DNA of 64,000 nt from positions 4,290,485 through 4,354,484 of the forward strand of contig NZ_KE386569.1 of the NCBI RefSeq assembly GCF_000427625.1. Direction: 5' to 3'. Position numbers and translations under genes: made by a program. This document shows positions 9,270-18,950 of this stretch, piece by piece (positions within the stretch are counted from its first letter, which is position 1; every line of letters starts with the position of its first letter). The notes beneath the pieces were generated by a model. It was given only the letters and a program-made list of their open reading frames with translations. It was not told where the DNA came from and did no database searches. The DNA comes from Methylobacter luteus IMV-B-3098 (GTDB taxonomy: Bacteria; Pseudomonadota; Gammaproteobacteria; Methylococcales; Methylomonadaceae).

Positions 9270-11392
9270 AACCCCCCGTCAGCCTATCCGTTCTAGTCCT
9301 GTTCGGTCTCATTTTGCTTTCACTGCAGTTGATGAGTTCGGCGACCCAGGAGTCTTCGCAGTTGAGCGCGATGTATTCATGGCTGCTTTTGGTCAATGCC
9401 TTGGGGTCGGTTGTGCTGCTGGGACTGGTCGGGGCCAATATTTATTCATTAACCCGGCAATTAAAAAAGCGTGAAGCCGGATCAAGGTTAACCACGCGCA
9501 TGGTGTCGCTATTTGTGGTGCTGTCTTTAGTGCCAGCCGCCATCGTGTTTTATTTTTCCATGCAGTTTCTGCATCAGGGTATAGACAGCTGGTTCAATGT
9601 GGAAATCGATAAAGCCATGGAGGATTCGCTGGAACTGAGTCAGGCGTCACTGGATCAACGTATGCGCTGGCATTTAAGGCAAACGCAACAATTGACTGAC
9701 AGGCTGCAAGAGGCCTCGGAAAGTCTGGCTACTCTGGAAATGGAGAATCTGCGTGAGCTCTCGGAAGCGTCCGAGATGACGTTGTTTTCTCGCCAGGGCA
9801 GGATTATTGCATCGAGCAGCATTAATCCCGGCGATATCCTGCCGAGCCTGCCGGACGAGCATATTTGGCTGCAATTAAGACAGCATGCCGAGTATGTGGA
9901 TTTAGCACCAATGCGTGAAGATCAGCTAATGATCCGCGTTATTGTTACTGTTAAGGCAGAAGAGCCGCAATATTTACAGGCACTGTATCCTGTGCCGGTC
10001 AGGATCGCTGATTTGGCGGATTCGGTGGAATTTGCCTTTGTGCGTTATCAGGAGATGCACTTTTTAAGGGATTCACTAAAATTAAGCTTCTCTTTGGCAT
10101 TGTCGCTCGTTTTATTAATGAGCTTGCTGGCAGCCATCTGGGTGGCCTTTATTAGTATCCGTAACATTATAGCGCCGGTAAAAGAGCTTGTTAAAGGTAC
10201 GCAGGCAGTGGCTTCGGGGCATTATGACCAGCAGTTGCCGGTTATCGTGCAGGATGATCTGGGTTTTTTGGTGGAGTCATTCAATGAAATGACGCTTCGT
10301 ATTGCCAGGGCTCGGGATGAAACCAGACTGGCCGGCCTTGAAGTCGAAAATCAACGGGCCTATCTGGAGACGATTCTGGCGAATTTAACGGCGGGCGTCA
10401 TAAGTTTTGATGCGTTGTATAAGATTCGCACAGTCAATCAGGCCGCTTATAGGATTTTTCATATTCCAGTCAGTTACTTTATCGGGCAGACTTTATCGGA
10501 TATTGCCCATGGCTATGCCGAGCTTGCCGAGCCTTTAAAAGTCATTCAGCGCTTATTGGAACAAGCGGATGATATCTGGCAGCATCGGATTGCCTTTTTA
10601 GGTCAAAATGGCCGGCGCGAGCTATTGTGCCGGGGCACGCCCCTTTTTTCCCAGGAAGGTCGACGGGTAGGAGCGGTTGTGGTTTTCGATGATGTGACTG
10701 ATTTGATGCAGGCGCAAAGGAACGCGGCCTGGGGCGAAGTGGCTAGACGCTTGGCTCATGAAATCAAGAATCCGTTAACGCCGATACAATTGTCGGCAGA
10801 GCGGTTGCAGCATAAACTGGCCGACAAGCTGGCCGCTACTGACGCGGATATTCTGCAGCGTTCTACACGAACTATCGTGCAGCAGGTTGAAGCAATGAAG
10901 GAAATGGTGGATGATTTCTCTGAATATGCCAAGCCTTCCAAGAAGCAAACGGCAGATATTGATTTGCCTGGTCTAGTGCAGGAGGTGCTGGCGCTTTATG
11001 CGGTTCAGTCGGGTGTCAAGTTTAAAGTCGATTATGAGGCAGGTCTACTGATGATCAAGGGCGACCCTGTCAGCATCAGGCAGGTTCTGCATAATCTGAT
11101 AAAAAATGCGCTGGAAGCGATCGATGCAAAAGGCCAGATCGAAATAAACCTGAATCGATTGCGGAAGAACAATGGCAATTTTATCGAAATAGCGCTCTAT
11201 GATGATGGCCCCGGTATCAAAGATGAACAGATTGAGAAGATTTTTGAACCCTATGTGACAACCAAGGCCAAAGGGACAGGTTTGGGTTTGGCTATTGTCA
11301 AAAAAATAGTTGAAGAACATGGTGGGGCCATATGGGTTGACACCAGTCGTAAAGTGGGCGCTGGCTTTATAATCCAATTGCCTGCTATTTAA
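9251..11392 (+). CDS. ntrY: NtrY-type membrane sensor histidine kinase
   Basis: The 713-aa protein has membrane helices in its first 110 residues, a periplasmic loop, another helix near 280-300, a HAMP region, a PAS domain (about 370-480), and kinase domains. The H-box HEIKNPLTPIQLSAERLQ carries the phosphorylated His near residue 503, and the ATP-binding domain includes GTGLGLAIVKKI near 675. It phosphorylates the downstream response regulator, whose gene begins 22 bp later. NtrYX systems link nitrogen, redox and envelope signals in proteobacteria; the signal here cannot be read from sequence. Confidence 0.93.
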   Translation: MVPEKIKPPVSLSVLVLFGLILLSLQLMSSATQESSQLSAMYSWLLLVNALGSVVLLGLVGANIYSLTRQLKKREAGSRLTTRMVSLFVVLSLVPAAIVFYFSMQFLHQGIDSWFNVEIDKAMEDSLELSQASLDQRMRWHLRQTQQLTDRLQEASESLATLEMENLRELSEASEMTLFSRQGRIIASSSINPGDILPSLPDEHIWLQLRQHAEYVDLAPMREDQLMIRVIVTVKAEEPQYLQALYPVPVRIADLADSVEFAFVRYQEMHFLRDSLKLSFSLALSLVLLMSLLAAIWVAFISIRNIIAPVKELVKGTQAVASGHYDQQLPVIVQDDLGFLVESFNEMTLRIARARDETRLAGLEVENQRAYLETILANLTAGVISFDALYKIRTVNQAAYRIFHIPVSYFIGQTLSDIAHGYAELAEPLKVIQRLLEQADDIWQHRIAFLGQNGRRELLCRGTPLFSQEGRRVGAVVVFDDVTDLMQAQRNAAWGEVARRLAHEIKNPLTPIQLSAERLQHKLADKLAATDADILQRSTRTIVQQVEAMKEMVDDFSEYAKPSKKQTADIDLPGLVQEVLALYAVQSGVKFKVDYEAGLLMIKGDPVSIRQVLHNLIKNALEAIDAKGQIEINLNRLRKNNGNFIEIALYDDGPGIKDEQIEKIFEPYVTTKAKGTGLGLAIVKKIVEEHGGAIWVDTSRKVGAGFIIQLPAI

Positions 11393-11413
11393 ATTTTTAA
11401 ATGCCTCAACAAT

Positions 11414-12775
11414 ATGAATGCAAATACACCACGTATATTAGTCGTAGATGATGAGCCGGATATTCGCCGCCTGGTATGCGAAATTCTTGAAGATGAAGGG
11501 TATCAGGTCACTATGGCCGAAAACGCCCGCGAAGCTCGGGAGTCAAAAAAAATTAGCGATCCCAATCTGATTCTGCTGGATATCTGGATGCCGGACAGCG
11601 ATGGGATTTCGCTGTTGAAAGAGTGGGTGGTCGAAGATGAGACGCTTTGTCCGGTAATAATGATGTCCGGGCACGGCTCGGTAGAGGCAGCTGTCGAGGC
11701 AACTCGCCTGGGCGCTTATGATTTTCTTGAGAAACCCTTGTCGTTGGCAAAGCTGTTATTGATTGTCGAAAGAGCCCTGGAAGCCAGTAATCTGCAAAAA
11801 GAAAATGCTGGGCTTAAGCAGCAGCTGATTACTGATCTTGAGCCTGTGGGTAAGAGCGCTACAGTGGCAAGAACCAAGGATCAATTAAAGCGGCTTGCGC
11901 AGCATGAGGCTCGCGTGCTGTTTGTTGGTGAAGCGGGTGTTGGTAAAGAGATGTACGCACGCTATTTGCACAATAACAGTGCTCATCGGCATGGTCCTTT
12001 TATTGATGTGGCCGTAGGCAGTATCTCGCCGGAAAATTCAGCCGTAGAATTTTTTGGCAAAGAGGATGCCGGTAAAATTTATCCGGGGTTGCTGGAGCGG
12101 GCGCATAACGGAACGTTGTTTTTAGGTGAAATCGGCGGCATGGATAAAGAAACCCAGTTAAGGTTGCTCAGTGCCCTGGAGTCCAGCTCTTTCTTGCGGG
12201 TTGGCGGCAGCCAGGCGGTTCGCGTCGATGTTAGAGTGGTTGCATCGACCCGGATTGCATTGGATGAAGAGGTCAAGGCGGGGCGCTTCCGGCAGGATTT
12301 GTATTATTTGCTTAATGAAGTCACGCTCGAGATTCCGCCGTTACGGGAGCATAGTGAGGATGTGCCTGCATTGCTGAGCTTCTATGTCGACTATTTCGTT
12401 AACCAGGATAAGCTGCCTTTTCGGCGGTTTTCCATAGCAGCTCAGAATTTCCTGCGCAATTACAGTTGGCGCGGCAATGTACGGGAACTGAAAAACCTGG
12501 TGCAGCGGCTCATGATTTTGGGTGTTGGGGAAGATATAGAGCTAGATGAAGTCAAGCTGGCGCTGGGGTCAGTTGTCGGTGACGTTTATACTGCTTCGTC
12601 AGTCCCTGAATTTTTTAATCTGCCGTTAAAAGAAGCCAGAGATCATTTTGAAAAAGCCTACCTGGAATATCATTTTGAAAAAAATGGCGGCAGTGTGGCA
12701 AAGTTAGCAGCTGCTGTGGGCATGGAGCGCACGCATCTTTATCGCAAACTGCATTCGTTGAATATTAAATTATGA
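11414..12775 (+). CDS. ntrX: NtrX-type response regulator (AAA+ domain without GAFTGA)
   Basis: The 453-aa protein has a receiver domain with phospho-acceptor Asp near residue 55 (LILLDIWMPD), an AAA+ domain with a Walker A-like GEAGVGKE near 174, and a C-terminal Fis-type helix-turn-helix (VAKLAAAVGMERTHLYRKL). The sigma-54-contact loop GAFTGA is absent: the region reads EFFGKEDAGKIYPGLLERA. NtrX proteins often lack this loop and are thought to act on sigma-70 promoters instead. The gene is last in the def-fmt-rsmB-DUF4390-ntrY-ntrX run. Confidence 0.93.
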   Translation: MNANTPRILVVDDEPDIRRLVCEILEDEGYQVTMAENAREARESKKISDPNLILLDIWMPDSDGISLLKEWVVEDETLCPVIMMSGHGSVEAAVEATRLGAYDFLEKPLSLAKLLLIVERALEASNLQKENAGLKQQLITDLEPVGKSATVARTKDQLKRLAQHEARVLFVGEAGVGKEMYARYLHNNSAHRHGPFIDVAVGSISPENSAVEFFGKEDAGKIYPGLLERAHNGTLFLGEIGGMDKETQLRLLSALESSSFLRVGGSQAVRVDVRVVASTRIALDEEVKAGRFRQDLYYLLNEVTLEIPPLREHSEDVPALLSFYVDYFVNQDKLPFRRFSIAAQNFLRNYSWRGNVRELKNLVQRLMILGVGEDIELDEVKLALGSVVGDVYTASSVPEFFNLPLKEARDHFEKAYLEYHFEKNGGSVAKLAAAVGMERTHLYRKLHSLNIKL

Positions 12776-12832
12776 GTAACGCCGGTGATTTGTTATTATA
12801 TGTGGTTAATACGCCCGAAATAGTAAATAAAC

Positions 12833-12861
12833 TTGAAAAAGTTGATGGCGTTTAGTAGAAT
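12833..12861 (+). promoter_or_regulatory. Sigma-70 promoter for rplM-rpsI
   Basis: TTGAAA at 12833-12838 and TAGAAT at 12856-12861 are separated by exactly 17 bp, a near-consensus housekeeping promoter. It lies 44 bp before the rplM start, leaving a short leader of about 35 nt. Confidence 0.75.
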
Positions 12862-12904
12862 TCTCGCTCTTTTATTGAGCCTTTAACAGAAAGACTAAGT
12901 AACG

Positions 12905-13333
12905 ATGAAAACATTTAGTGCAAAGCCAGCAGAAGTTAAGCGCGATTGGTACGTAGTTGATGCGGAAGGGAAGACGCTGGGCCGTCTTGCTTCTGAGATT
13001 GCGCGTCGTCTTCGCGGTAAACACAAACCAGAATATACACCGCATGTTGATACCGGTGATTACATTATTGTAGTCAATGCAGAGAAAATAGGCGTTACCG
13101 GCAATAAAGAAAAAGATAAATTGTATCAGCATCATACGGGTTATGTCGGTAATCTGAAAACCGTTAGTCTGGGCAAATTAAGAAAAACCTTCCCTGATCG
13201 TATTCTCAATACCGCGGTTAAAGGAATGTTACCTAACAATCCACTGGGTCGTGCAATGTTCAAGAAATTGAAAGTTTATGCAGGTCCCGAACACGATCAT
13301 CAGGCTCAACAGCCAAAAGTTTTAGAATTATAA
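12905..13333 (+). CDS. rplM: 50S ribosomal protein L13
   Basis: The product is 142 aa, the exact usual length of L13. The N-terminus [20 protein letters not shown] and the internal [22 protein letters not shown] and [20 protein letters not shown] regions are diagnostic. L13 is an early-binding protein of the large subunit. It forms the conserved pair with rpsI, 11 bp downstream. Confidence 0.99.
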   Translation: MKTFSAKPAEVKRDWYVVDAEGKTLGRLASEIARRLRGKHKPEYTPHVDTGDYIIVVNAEKIGVTGNKEKDKLYQHHTGYVGNLKTVSLGKLRKTFPDRILNTAVKGMLPNNPLGRAMFKKLKVYAGPEHDHQAQQPKVLEL

Positions 13334-13344
13334 GCGGGTAGACC

Positions 13345-13737
13345 ATGGCAGCAGCTCAGTATTATGGAACAGGCCGTCGTAAAAGTGCAGTAGCGCGCGT
13401 TTACGCAACAACAGGCACTGGAAAAATCACTATTAACAACGTCAGCATCGAAAAATACTTCGGTCGTAAAACCGATCAGATGGTTTCCCGTCAGCCGCTG
13501 GAATGCGTCGATATGGAAAGCAAATTCGACGTTAACGTGATTGTTAAAGGCGGAGGCCCTTCCGGTCAGGCTGGTGCTATTCGTCACGGTCTGACGCGCG
13601 CATTGATGGAATATGATGAAGCATTGCGTTCTCCGCTTAGAAAAGCCGGATTTGTCACACGTGATTCACGTGTCGTAGAACGTAAAAAAGTGGGTCTCCA
13701 CAAAGCTAGAAAACGTCCACAATACTCAAAACGTTAA
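13345..13737 (+). CDS. rpsI: 30S ribosomal protein S9
   Basis: The 130-aa protein contains [34 protein letters not shown] and the basic C-terminal tail ending RKRPQYSKR, whose last Arg contacts P-site tRNA. Length and order after rplM are standard, and a terminator structure follows. Confidence 0.99.
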   Translation: MAAAQYYGTGRRKSAVARVYATTGTGKITINNVSIEKYFGRKTDQMVSRQPLECVDMESKFDVNVIVKGGGPSGQAGAIRHGLTRALMEYDEALRSPLRKAGFVTRDSRVVERKKVGLHKARKRPQYSKR

Positions 13738-13742
13738 TTATT

Positions 13743-13766
13743 TATGTATAACTAAGGTTATACATA
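13743..13766. repeat. Perfect inverted repeat after rpsI
   Basis: TATGTATAAC (13743-13752) and GTTATACATA (13757-13766) form a perfect 10-bp stem with a 4-nt loop. It lies just after the rpsI stop and may help stop or stabilise the ribosomal transcript. Confidence 0.6.
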
Positions 13767-13774
13767 CAAGTAAG

Positions 13775-13812
13775 AAAGGGTCGCATTCGTCTCAGAGTGC
13801 AGCCCTTTTTTT
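13775..13812 (+). terminator. Intrinsic terminator of rplM-rpsI
   Basis: AAAGGG...CCCTTT with an inner GCA/TGC pairing is followed by a run of T's ending at 13812. It is well placed between rpsI and the next gene. Confidence 0.65.
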
Positions 13813-13846
13813 ATGGGTTTTAGGAATCTCCTGGTCAGGAGGTCAT

Positions 13847-14581
13847 ATGAAAATATCTATTGTTGTTCCTGTTCATAATGAAGCCGATAATATTCTCTCG
13901 TTAATTGAAGAGATCGTTAAGGCGATGAGTCAGGCGCAAGCCTATGAAATTATTTATGTCGATGATGGCAGCAGCGACAATACTGCGGCTGTTTTACAGC
14001 AAGCACTTCAGCAGGTTAAGGCGCTGAGAGTTTTTCGACATGAACAAAGTTGTGGCCAAAGCACGGCTATTCATACGGGGGTCAAAGCCGCAAATTATTC
14101 CTATATAGCAACTTTGGACGGTGATGGTCAAAACGATCCTGCCGATATTCCCCGCTTGTATGAAGTATTCGTGCAGCAAAGCAGTAACCTAAGCAATTTA
14201 TGGATGGTGGCTGGATGGCGAAATAAACGTCATGATTCTGCCTGGCGGCTTTTTTCGTCTAAAGTGGCCAATACAGTGCGGGCTCGTTTGCTGGGTGATA
14301 ATACGCCTGATACAGGATGCGGCCTCAAAGTGTTTTTAAGGGATAAATTCCTTCAATTGCCTTATTTCGATCATATGCATCGCTTTTTGCCGGCTTTAAT
14401 TTTAAGAGCTGGGGGGCAGGTAATTTCCGAACCGGTCAATCATCGCCCCAGAATGGCCGGTTATTCAAAATACGGCACATTAGACCGGCTTTGGGTAGGA
14501 ATTACCGATTTATTAGGCGTTATATGGTTGAAGCAACGAGCAAAGTTGCCGGTAATAAAGGAAAGTGAAAATGGATACTGA
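13847..14581 (+). CDS. Family 2 glycosyltransferase (ArnC/dolichol-phosphate-sugar synthase type)
   Basis: The 244-aa protein begins with ISIVVPVHNEADNI and carries YVDDGSSDNT and LDGDGQNDPADI, the nucleotide- and metal-binding motifs of GT-A fold enzymes that move a sugar from a nucleotide donor to a polyprenyl phosphate. There are no clear C-terminal membrane helices, unlike ArnC. A strong ribosome-binding site (AGGAGG) precedes the ATG. It overlaps the LAB_N gene, and the ArnT-like gene follows, so it probably supplies the lipid-linked sugar for that transferase. Confidence 0.88.
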   Translation: MKISIVVPVHNEADNILSLIEEIVKAMSQAQAYEIIYVDDGSSDNTAAVLQQALQQVKALRVFRHEQSCGQSTAIHTGVKAANYSYIATLDGDGQNDPADIPRLYEVFVQQSSNLSNLWMVAGWRNKRHDSAWRLFSSKVANTVRARLLGDNTPDTGCGLKVFLRDKFLQLPYFDHMHRFLPALILRAGGQVISEPVNHRPRMAGYSKYGTLDRLWVGITDLLGVIWLKQRAKLPVIKESENGY

Positions 14582-14849
14582 AAATATCTGGCTGATTATC
14601 GGTTTTTTAGGGCAGGGATTGTTTTCGGCTCGATTTATCGTGCAATGGCTTAAGAGCGAGCGCGAGAAGAAAAGCGTGTTTCCTATAGCGTTCTGGTATT
14701 TCAGTATTGCCGGTGGAGTTACGCTTTTTGCTTATGCCGTGCATCGACAGGATCCTGTGTTCATTGTCGGCCAATTAACCGGCTTGTTTATCTATCTGCG
14801 AAATCTGTATTTTGTTATTTACGAACATAAGAATCTGAAAATCGAATAA
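14571..14849 (+). CDS. Small membrane protein with lipid-A-disaccharide synthase N-terminal domain (LAB_N)
   Basis: About 92 aa from the ATG at 14571, an alternative to the GTG at 14565. The sequence WLIIGFLGQGLFSARFIVQW and the later YLRNLYFVIYEHK match the LAB_N family of three-helix membrane proteins that occur alone or fused to lipid A synthases. It overlaps the end of the GT2 gene by 11 bp. Its constant place between a GT2 and an ArnT-like gene suggests a flippase or helper role for the polyprenyl-linked sugar, but this is inference. Confidence 0.85.
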   Translation: MDTENIWLIIGFLGQGLFSARFIVQWLKSEREKKSVFPIAFWYFSIAGGVTLFAYAVHRQDPVFIVGQLTGLFIYLRNLYFVIYEHKNLKIE

Positions 14850-14875
14850 GTTTTTCGCGTTTTTCTATATTGCTA

Positions 14876-16498
14876 ATGTATCAATTCTTGTCTGCCCGGT
14901 TGTGGATCGTTCTTCTTTGGGGGGGCTTGATCGCAGTTAATCTCTCCACGCGCCCATTAATTCCCGTCGATGAAACCCGGTATGCAGCCGTTGCGTGGGA
15001 AATGTGGGTCAGGGGGGATTTTCTCGTCCCTTATTTAAATGGTGACAGTTACAGTCATAAACCGCCGTTATTATTTTGGTTGATGCAGTTCAGTTGGCTG
15101 GTATTGGGTGTTAACGATTGGTCACTGCGGATTATCGGCCCATTATTCTCGCTGGCATCCTTGTTCTTATCCCGTGCCATCGCTCGTATATTATGGCAGG
15201 ATAGAGAACAAGTCGAAGCGCTTACGCCGCTGATATTGCTGGGATGTTTTTTCTGGATCGTTTTCAGCACGTTAACGATGTTCGATATGATGCTGGCTTT
15301 CTTTGCATTGCTGGGTATCTATAGCCTATTGAAACTCGCTTATTCGGGCTTGTCTTTTAAGTATTGGCTGTTGCTGGGAGTGGCGATAGGCGCAGGAGTT
15401 TTAACAAAAGGCCCTGTGATTCTGCTGCATTTGCTACCTGTTGCGCTGTTGGCGCCGTGGTGGCGTCAGGCCAACGAATACAGCTGGCGGCACTGGTATT
15501 ATCGTATTGGTGCTGCTGTTTTAATAGGTGCTGGCATCGCTTTGTGCTGGGCGATACCGGCCGGTATCGCCGGCGGTGAAGCTTATAGAAAGGCAATTTT
15601 CCTAGGGCAGACTAGCGGTCGTTTGGTCGAATCCTTTGCGCATCGACTGCCCTGGTGGTGGTATTTGGAAATGTTGCCATTATTGCTGCTGCCGTGGCTG
15701 CTATGGAAACCCATATGGACAGGGTTCAGAAAGCTGAACTTAAACGATACTGGCATGCGTTTTTGTCTGGCCTGGGCAGTACCTGTTTTTATTGCTTTTT
15801 CGTTAGTCAGCGGCAAGCGGATCCATTATCTATTACCCTTATTACCTGCTTTGGCGTTGATACTGGCGCGGGCAGCAGATGAAGTGGCAGATCAAGGTTG
15901 CTGGAAGCGCGCCCATCTTGTCGTTATGGGAATATTCGCCTCATTTGGCATGATCTTGATGGTGTTGCCCGGTTTTAATGATCATTATCACTGGCGAGAT
16001 GAGCTGTCGTTAATTTCGCCGGTATGGGGCGCTTTGCTATTGACGGTTGCTATCACTCTGGGATTGGTTAAGGCCAAAGATGCGCCGAGTTCCGCTTTTT
16101 ATCTCTGCATGGCATCGCTTGTGGCGTCGCTGGCGATTTCATGCGCTTTTTTTGAGATTAAAGCAGACCATTACGATACAAAGGCAGCGGCCCAAAAAAT
16201 CGCCGGCTTAATGAATGAAAACAAAGCCATCGCTTTGTATGGTAACAAGTATCATGGTCAGTATCATTTTGCCGGACGGCTTAAGCAACCGCTTACTATA
16301 GTGCAGAACGTCAATGGTCTATACGACTGGGCCAACAGTCATCAAGACGGTTATATTATCGTAACTTACAAGAATGCAAGAACATTGCCTGAATCAGTCA
16401 TCAGCTATCATTATCCTTATAAAAGCCAGAACATAGGCTTGCTTTCATGTAAGGCACTGCTTGAAAACCCAAGTCTAGGCTCTGTTCTGAAGCCTTAG
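14876..16498 (+). CDS. ArnT-like membrane glycosyltransferase (GT83)
   Basis: The 540-aa protein has many membrane helices and the N-terminal periplasmic-loop motif RPLIPVDETRYAAVAWEMW, which holds the catalytic acidic residues of ArnT/PMT-type (GT-C) enzymes, followed by SYSHKPPLLFWLMQ. These transfer a sugar from undecaprenyl phosphate to lipid A or another envelope acceptor. ATG at 14876 is preferred over an upstream TTG. It ends the GT2/LAB_N/GT83 set. Sugar and acceptor are not shown by the sequence. Confidence 0.88.
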   Translation: MYQFLSARLWIVLLWGGLIAVNLSTRPLIPVDETRYAAVAWEMWVRGDFLVPYLNGDSYSHKPPLLFWLMQFSWLVLGVNDWSLRIIGPLFSLASLFLSRAIARILWQDREQVEALTPLILLGCFFWIVFSTLTMFDMMLAFFALLGIYSLLKLAYSGLSFKYWLLLGVAIGAGVLTKGPVILLHLLPVALLAPWWRQANEYSWRHWYYRIGAAVLIGAGIALCWAIPAGIAGGEAYRKAIFLGQTSGRLVESFAHRLPWWWYLEMLPLLLLPWLLWKPIWTGFRKLNLNDTGMRFCLAWAVPVFIAFSLVSGKRIHYLLPLLPALALILARAADEVADQGCWKRAHLVVMGIFASFGMILMVLPGFNDHYHWRDELSLISPVWGALLLTVAITLGLVKAKDAPSSAFYLCMASLVASLAISCAFFEIKADHYDTKAAAQKIAGLMNENKAIALYGNKYHGQYHFAGRLKQPLTIVQNVNGLYDWANSHQDGYIIVTYKNARTLPESVISYHYPYKSQNIGLLSCKALLENPSLGSVLKP

Positions 16499-16596
16499 AT
16501 AAACACTATTTCTGCAGCGACCTACTGCTTATAAATATTTCATGACGGATAGCCGACGCTTCAGCCAAAACGACAGATAGCGCCGGACTCGCGGGT

Positions 16597-18840
16597 TTAT
16601 TTCCAGATACTGACAATATTAGTAAAGTCATCCGTCCACGGTTTCACGTCAAAATACAATGGCAATTTCTGCCAGTTGCCGAGATGGCTAAGACGTAGCG
16701 GTTCCAGTGTTTCGGCATGATTTGCCATAACTACCCAATCTGTCGCCACAACCAGCGGAACTTCCTGCTGCGGTTTGAATTCCTGAATCAAAGCGGCTAA
16801 ATGCAGTTGCTTGGCATGATCGGATAATACTTTCTTTAGCGCCAGATGACGGTTGGTTATGTGAAAAGCCAGTATGCCATCGGGTTTCAGTTTTTTGAAA
16901 TAAAGCTCAATCGCTTCCTGAGTCAGAAGATGTGTCGGCACTGAGTCCGAACTAAAGGCATCCATGACCAATAAATCGAATTTCTTATCAGGCTCTTTTT
17001 CCAGTGACAAGCGGGCATCGCCTATGCGCATGATCGCATTATGACTGCATTGCTTAAGATAACTGAAATACGCTGGATTACTGGCGACTTCGACTACCAG
17101 CGGGTCGATCTCGTACAGCGTCCACTCCTGCTGCTGCTTGGCATAACAGGTCAAAGCGCCAGCGCCAAGGCCTACAACGCCGACTTGCCAGTTCTGGTTA
17201 CCGTTATCGTATTCTTTAAAAAGCTGCCCCATAGGCCCCGGACGGCTGTAGTAGGTCAACGGCGTTTGAACGTGGGCAGCCGCCAGGCGTTGAGCTCCAT
17301 GCTTGGTCGTGCCGTGGAAGAGTTCGTGATATTTTTCCGGGCGATTTTGCTCATCAGTTAATACACTCTCGCGTACTGAAAGGACGCCAAAAAAGCTGCG
17401 CTCCTGATAAAGCGTGTTGGACAGCAGTCCATGCAGTCCCTGTGTAAAGAAAATAAGAATGCCGGTCAGCAGGGCGAGTGTGATCGGTTGTCGTCTGAAG
17501 GCATAGGTCAGGCCGGTTATTAAAATCAAGCCGACGCCGATCGTATCGAGATATTGAGGCAGATCATCGCTGCTGGCATACACAATCAGGCCGATAATGA
17601 TAAGCGCCGCCGGCAATATTAACTGTGATACCCAGGCCATTTTATGGTCGCCTATCGACGATTTCAGGCCGGGACGAAGCAATAATGCTGCGACTATCAT
17701 GATCGGGTATTCATAGACCGCATTAAAGATAAAAGGCGCTACGAAAGTATTGAACATGCCGCCCAACATGCCGGCAAATGACATGATCAGGTAAAAAGTT
17801 GTTAGATGCCGGGTATGGGGCCTGCTTTTAGCCAGTTCACCATGGCAGACCATGACGGCCAGAAAAAAAGCCAGCAGGTGCAGCATCAGATCCATCCAAT
17901 AGGGGAGCACTGCCGGGTTGATGAATGAGTAGGCAATAAACGGCAACAGTACAACGGGCTGTAACCTGACCATTAGCGGATGGGTGACAGGATTCCATTT
18001 GGAAAAAACAATGATAAAGGACAGGAGATATAACGTTAATGGAATGATCCACAGCAGCGGTACCGATGCGATATCGGTGCTGATGAAATTGGTCAGGCCC
18101 AACAGCAGGCTGGATGGGACGAAGGCCAGCGCCAGCCAGTGCAACTGGGTGTAAGGATTCAGATCGCCAGTATTAATCAAGCTTTCTTGCGGGGATTCGG
18201 CTTGTGTTCGGGTTTTCCATAAGATGGATGCGCAGCCGGCGATCAGTATGCAAAGCAACAGGTAGCCGATGCTCCAGTAAGTTTTCTGGTCAGCCAGTCC
18301 TATGTTCGGTTCCAAAATAAAAGGATAGCTCAGCAAGGCAATCAAGCTGCCGGTATTGCTTGCCGCATAAAGATAGTAAGGATCATGACTGGTATGGTGG
18401 CCGACATTGGCGAACCATTTTTGGATCAGCGGCGCCGTAGTCGATACCACAAAAAAGGGCAGGCCGATAGCTAGAAGCAACGTCCAGAACAGCCAGAAGG
18501 TAGGATCACTGTCTGTCGGCGGGATAGTGCTTTCTGGCAGCGCCAGAGGCAGGGCCAGAAAACTGGCCAGCATCAGGCCAGCATGTATCAGAATTTGGCG
18601 CTGCTGGTTTTGGCGAGTTGAAATATAGTGAGCGTAAAGATAGCCGAGGAATAAAATGCTTTGGTAAAACACCATGCAGGTGTTCCAGACTGCCGGAGAG
18701 CCTCCCAGTAAGGGCAATAAAATTTTCCCGAACATGGGTTGCAGAACAAACATCAGTGAGGCGCTGATAAATAATGTCGCTGCAAATAAGAATATCAGAG
18801 ATAAATTACGGTCTGTTTTTGTTTCTGAATGGTTGCGCAT
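16597..18840 (-). CDS. Membrane protein fused to a spermidine-synthase-like domain
   Basis: The 747-aa protein has about a dozen predicted membrane helices in residues 1-500, then a soluble domain like spermidine synthase: VGLGAGALTCYAKQ (SAM-type nucleotide motif), LYEIDPLVVEVA, and DLLVMDAFSSDSVPTHLLT. True spermidine synthases are soluble and about 290 aa. The membrane-fused family is widespread in bacteria and has no settled substrate. The gene stands alone, convergent with the ArnT-like gene. Confidence 0.85.
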   Translation of the reverse strand: MRNHSETKTDRNLSLIFLFAATLFISASLMFVLQPMFGKILLPLLGGSPAVWNTCMVFYQSILFLGYLYAHYISTRQNQQRQILIHAGLMLASFLALPLALPESTIPPTDSDPTFWLFWTLLLAIGLPFFVVSTTAPLIQKWFANVGHHTSHDPYYLYAASNTGSLIALLSYPFILEPNIGLADQKTYWSIGYLLLCILIAGCASILWKTRTQAESPQESLINTGDLNPYTQLHWLALAFVPSSLLLGLTNFISTDIASVPLLWIIPLTLYLLSFIIVFSKWNPVTHPLMVRLQPVVLLPFIAYSFINPAVLPYWMDLMLHLLAFFLAVMVCHGELAKSRPHTRHLTTFYLIMSFAGMLGGMFNTFVAPFIFNAVYEYPIMIVAALLLRPGLKSSIGDHKMAWVSQLILPAALIIIGLIVYASSDDLPQYLDTIGVGLILITGLTYAFRRQPITLALLTGILIFFTQGLHGLLSNTLYQERSFFGVLSVRESVLTDEQNRPEKYHELFHGTTKHGAQRLAAAHVQTPLTYYSRPGPMGQLFKEYDNGNQNWQVGVVGLGAGALTCYAKQQQEWTLYEIDPLVVEVASNPAYFSYLKQCSHNAIMRIGDARLSLEKEPDKKFDLLVMDAFSSDSVPTHLLTQEAIELYFKKLKPDGILAFHITNRHLALKKVLSDHAKQLHLAALIQEFKPQQEVPLVVATDWVVMANHAETLEPLRLSHLGNWQKLPLYFDVKPWTDDFTNIVSIWK

Positions 18841-18923
18841 TTTAAAAATCGCCCTTTGGGCTTATTGTTATAAATGCGCTAATGATAAAGCATTTGCTAT
18901 GCTCAGGGATAAGCAAAGGCAAT

Positions 18924-18950
18924 AAAAAAGGCGGTTTTACCGCCTTTTTT
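18924..18950. terminator. Strong bidirectional intrinsic terminator
   Basis: AAAAAAGGCGG-TTTTA-CCGCCTTTTTT is a GC stem flanked by A and T runs, so it can work in both directions. The nearest complete gene reading toward it on the minus strand (cytochrome c4) ends over 300 bp away. Confidence 0.85.
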
